Source: Chloroflexia bacterium (GTDB lineage Bacteria > Chloroflexota > Chloroflexia > Thermomicrobiales > JALYUS01). Taken from it: a stretch of 24,955 bases of DNA. Under the pieces are notes generated by a model that saw only the letters and a list, made by a program, of their open reading frames with translations, had not been told where the DNA came from and did no database searches. The translations under genes and the position numbers were made by a program. Position 1 is the first letter of the stretch. Each line of letters starts with the position of its first letter. The stretch lies in the NCBI GenBank assembly GCA_025924435.1, contig JAICIL010000018.1, forward strand, positions 1-24,955, in the 5' to 3' direction. Of the stretch, positions 22,481 through 24,955 are shown piece after piece.

Positions 22481-24253
22481 TCATCTGCGCGGTATCGGGG
22501 CGGGGGCCGGTACGTCGGGGAACGGAGCGGCCTTCCTCGGCGGCGGTGGAACCGGTGCAGCGCCGACTGTGGCCCTACCAATTGATCGTGCGGGTGGTGC
22601 CGAGAGCGTATCTGCCGCGAACTCGAACGCCCCGATATCGCAGTGTGCGCCCTGCGGGCGGATGACACCCCGTTGATCCAGATTATTCACCGGGGCCGTT
22701 GCGCATACGGCGTCATTCCCCGCATCGACGGCGGCGCTGCCCGGCTGCACCGCCATCGTTTGTGTCGGCCCGCCGTTACTCGCGAGCGGTCCGAGGCGCG
22801 GATCGCCGGGGACGAAGCCGGCACACCCGGCGCTCGGGTTCCACTGAAGGTTGTGACCATTGTCCGTGAACACACCCGCACAGTTGCCGCCCGCTGGAGT
22901 GTTGGCGGCGATGGTGTTGACTACCTGCATCGAACCGCCGCTATTGGCGATCGCGCCGCCTGCGCCATTGCCGTTCGCGCCGGGCGATCCCGGGTTGCTC
23001 TGGGCGGCACCGGGTGGGCCGCCCGCACCGCCGGATACGCTGTTCCCTGAGATCGTGTTATTGGTCAGGGTGACGGAACCGGCCGTGGCGTTGACCGCAC
23101 CACCGGCGCCATTGCCGCCTGCGCCACCGTCGCCGCCCCGGCACGCGGCGCCGCAGGTCGTGGCGCCGCCCGCACCGCCGTTACCGGCAATCGCGACGCT
23201 GGCGAAGAAGGTGCTATTCGCCAGCGTCGCGGTGTTCGCGGTGCTGGCGACCGCGCCGCCGGTTGCGGACCCGCCGTCGCCGCCGCGGCCTCCACTGATG
23301 GCGATGAAGCGACCACCCTCGCCGCCATTTCCGCCGGTCGCCCGATCCGTCGTGAAGGTCGAGCCGACAATCGTCAGTGTGCCGTTATTCGCGATCGCGC
23401 CGCCGCGACCGATGCCGCCCGTACCGCCACCGGCATCGCCCGCCCCTCCACCGCCGTCGCCACCCGTTGCCTGATTGCCTGCGAATGTGCTGCGCGTGAC
23501 GCTGCCGCTCCCGCCCGAGAGGTCGATCGCGCCGCCGATGCCGCCGCCGCCGGAGAGACCCGGTGCAGAGCCGCCGATGCCTCCCACCGCCCGATTGCCG
23601 GTGAAGATGCACGCGGTACATTGCACCATCCCACCGCTACTGGCGATGCCGCCCCCGCGTGCATCCTGACCGGGTGCCTGGAATGGGTTCGCGCCGATAA
23701 CTTGATTATCTGCAAGTATCACATGGCTCAGTATCGCCGTGCCGGCGTTCCGCATCCCGCCGCCTGTTACCGCCGCCCCCACGGGAACGCCGGTCGGATT
23801 CCCGCGCCGAATAGTCACGTCGGCAATGGTAAGGGAGCCACCGCTGAAAACATCGAAGACACGGTCTTGCAGCGCGCCGTCAACGATGGTCGAAGGCGCG
23901 TCGGCGCCGATGATCGCGACGTTGCCCGTGATATCGAGATCGCCGACGAGCGCGGCGTCCTCGTTCACCCCCGGTTGGCTGAGGGAGTAGAGACCGGCGG
24001 GAAGATTGATCGTCGTCGTACCCGCAGCGGCGTTGGCGTTGGCGTAGCGGATCGCGTCGCGCAACGAGCAGGGGGAGACACCGGTCGTCGCGCAGGCGTG
24101 ATTCATGTCCATCGTCGTCGTTACCGTCACCGAAAGATTTGTCCCCTGTACGGTGACGATGGGGACGGCCGTCAGGAGGGCCACCGTCAGCAGAATCGCG
24201 GCGAACCCGGGCCGCGTCCGGCGGTGCAACGGTGACCGACTGTAGCACCGCAT
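22481..24253 (-). CDS. Secreted CSLREA beta-helix protein with glycine-rich loops
   Basis: A 590-residue exported protein. Signal peptide about 1-37 (GFAAILLTVALLTAVPIV). The CSLREA-like motif is PCSLRDAIRYAN (61-72). Residues about 75-460 form a beta-helix in which the strands alternate with runs of G-G-x-G-G-x (GGNGGEGGR, GGRGGDGG, GGDGGAGGNGAGG), resembling PE_PGRS-type glycine arrays. The choice-of-anchor-Q segment (about 465-545) has LGPLASNGGPTQTMAV, GSAAVDAGNDAVC, NLDQRGVIRPQG and CDIGAFEF. A proline-rich tail follows and ends PAPIPRR. C62-type cysteines around the CSLREA motif recur in the first CSLREA protein. GGGAGGG about 7 nt before 24253 supports the start. Function is unknown; a surface structural role is inferred. 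Confidence 0.86.
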   Translation of the reverse strand: MRCYSRSPLHRRTRPGFAAILLTVALLTAVPIVTVQGTNLSVTVTTTMDMNHACATTGVSPCSLRDAIRYANANAAAGTTTINLPAGLYSLSQPGVNEDAALVGDLDITGNVAIIGADAPSTIVDGALQDRVFDVFSGGSLTIADVTIRRGNPTGVPVGAAVTGGGMRNAGTAILSHVILADNQVIGANPFQAPGQDARGGGIASSGGMVQCTACIFTGNRAVGGIGGSAPGLSGGGGIGGAIDLSGGSGSVTRSTFAGNQATGGDGGGGAGDAGGGTGGIGRGGAIANNGTLTIVGSTFTTDRATGGNGGEGGRFIAISGGRGGDGGSATGGAVASTANTATLANSTFFASVAIAGNGGAGGATTCGAACRGGDGGAGGNGAGGAVNATAGSVTLTNNTISGNSVSGGAGGPPGAAQSNPGSPGANGNGAGGAIANSGGSMQVVNTIAANTPAGGNCAGVFTDNGHNLQWNPSAGCAGFVPGDPRLGPLASNGGPTQTMAVQPGSAAVDAGNDAVCATAPVNNLDQRGVIRPQGAHCDIGAFEFAADTLSAPPARSIGRATVGAAPVPPPPRKAAPFPDVPAPAPIPRR

Positions 24254-24297
24254 CGCTTCCCTCCCACATGTCCGGGTTTGCCGCTCGATGAGTGACC

Positions 24298-24327
24298 ACT
24301 ATACCGCGCCGTCGGCATTCCGCACAA
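24298..24327 (-). promoter_or_regulatory. Possible promoter of the glycine-rich CSLREA gene
   Basis: On the minus strand TTGTGC (complement of 24322-24327), an 18-nt spacer and TATAGT (complement of 24298-24303). Leader about 40 nt. It overlaps the promoter region of the divergent Tat protein gene. Confidence 0.4.
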
Positions 24328-24341
24328 GCAACGACCCACCG

Positions 24342-24350
24342 TGCTACACT
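24342..24350 (+). promoter_or_regulatory. Extended -10 of the Tat-exported protein gene
   Basis: TGCTACACT; no clear -35. Predicted start near 24357, about 31 nt before the start codon. Confidence 0.45.
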
Positions 24351-24387
24351 CCGCGCGTCGGCACGATCAATCGAGGAGGAGGGCGCA

Positions 24388-24955
24388 GTGACTGAGCAAC
24401 GGCGTGCGGACGCGGGTAACGAAGAGCGGGATGGGGCGAGGAAGGCGCTCAAGCGGCGGGGCATCCTCGCGGCGGCGGGGGCGGTCGTGGCGGGGATCGT
24501 CGCCAAACAGGCGAGTTCGCCCGTGGCGGCGGCGAACGGCGACCCGGTAGTGCTCGGCAGCGTCAGCAATGCAGCGACCGCAGAGACCGGCGTGCTCAAC
24601 AGCGGCCCGGCAAGCCCGGGCGGCCCGGCGATCCATGGCTTCCGCTCCCCTGGGGCCGTCGCCCTCGTGGCTACGACCCTCAATGCGGGCGTGGTCGGCC
24701 AGACCTTCGTCACCGATGCCCCGGGTGTGATGGGCAGTTCGCCGAACGGTTTGCAGGCCAAGGGTGTGCATGGCATCAGTAACTCGGGCACCGGCGTCTT
24801 CGGGTCGAGCACCGGCGGCATCGGGGTCAGCGGCAGCGGCGACCTCACCGGGGTGCAGGGGGCGATCAACCCCGCCAGCCCCGCCGCCCAGCAGACCTTC
24901 GCCGTCATCGGCCGCAACTCCCTCAACCGCGCCGACGCCGTCGGCGTCCTCGGCA
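24388..24955 (+). CDS. Tat-exported protein with glycine-patterned repeats, 3' end outside window
   Basis: The frame opens at GTG 24388 after GAGGAGGAGGG and has no stop to the window end, so 189 residues are visible. A twin-arginine signal is present: a charged N-terminus, KRRG (residues 24-27) and a hydrophobic run ILAAAGAVVAGIVA, with a cleavage region near VAAA. The mature part has short units of the form G(V/I)xGxSxxGxGV (GVMGSSPNG, GVHGISNSGTGVFGSS, GGIGVSGSG), each about 10-15 residues. Such units occur in Tat-signal surface proteins of Chloroflexota and in some phage-type beta-structures. It diverges from the glycine-rich CSLREA gene. No enzyme motif is seen. Confidence 0.8.
   Translation, partial: MTEQRRADAGNEERDGARKALKRRGILAAAGAVVAGIVAKQASSPVAAANGDPVVLGSVSNAATAETGVLNSGPASPGGPAIHGFRSPGAVALVATTLNAGVVGQTFVTDAPGVMGSSPNGLQAKGVHGISNSGTGVFGSSTGGIGVSGSGDLTGVQGAINPASPAAQQTFAVIGRNSLNRADAVGVLG

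Noticed and set aside
22264..22668. Short frames between the GWA(V/I)D gene and the CSLREA gene
   Set aside because: No ribosome binding site, no family, and part overlaps the CSLREA C-terminus in another frame.

Overview
The window is GC-rich with strong third-position GC bias, no tRNA, rRNA or CRISPR array, and no transposase. The protein content is a surface-protein-rich bacterial chromosome: CSLREA/choice-of-anchor-Q beta-helix proteins, chitobiase C-terminal-like repeats, a polysaccharide deacetylase with LGFP-like repeats, a Tat-exported glycine-patterned protein, and a ClgR-like regulator next to clpP. This mix best fits a member of the Chloroflexota (Thermomicrobia-like). That placement is inference from family content, not from a marker gene.

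Layout. 1-3813: 3' part of a very large secreted protein with two copies of an unnamed ~200-residue module and seven chitobiase-type repeats, closed by a perfect hairpin. 3995-6130: MerR regulator, a small membrane protein, a small secreted beta-sandwich protein with a clear terminator, and a 65-aa membrane protein. 6271-7166: a two-gene operon (unknown 88-aa protein plus SAM methyltransferase, ATGA overlap). 7280-10734: MFS exporter, cupin, and membrane-anchored alpha/beta hydrolase. 10765-12521: a 44-aa membrane protein behind two matching palindromes, then a secreted polysaccharide deacetylase. 12526-12653: a heptamer-based inverted repeat. 12640-13458: nucleoside phosphorylase. 13638-15497: CSLREA beta-helix protein. 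15542-17730: class II aldolase and ClpP, both leftward. 17861-18268: ClgR-like XRE regulator divergent from clpP. 18516-21041: second beta-helix protein. 21119-22117: anchored protein with a tandem 130-residue domain. 22481-24253: third CSLREA protein, glycine-rich. 24388-end: 5' part of a Tat-exported protein.

How the genes work together. Housekeeping genes (aldolase, clpP, phosphorylase) are interspersed with an envelope programme of large exported solenoid proteins. Each exported gene seems to have its own promoter. The three beta-helix proteins all end in the same short proline-arginine tail (PAPxPxxR-like), which suggests a shared fate at the cell surface. The clpP and regulator promoters face each other and overlap, with a palindrome in the middle, consistent with proteolysis being controlled by this regulator.

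The best candidates for something undescribed are the shared PAPxPxxR tail, the paired palindromes in front of an ECF-like promoter for a 44-aa membrane peptide, and the heptamer inverted repeat whose right arm supplies the stop codon of the phosphorylase.
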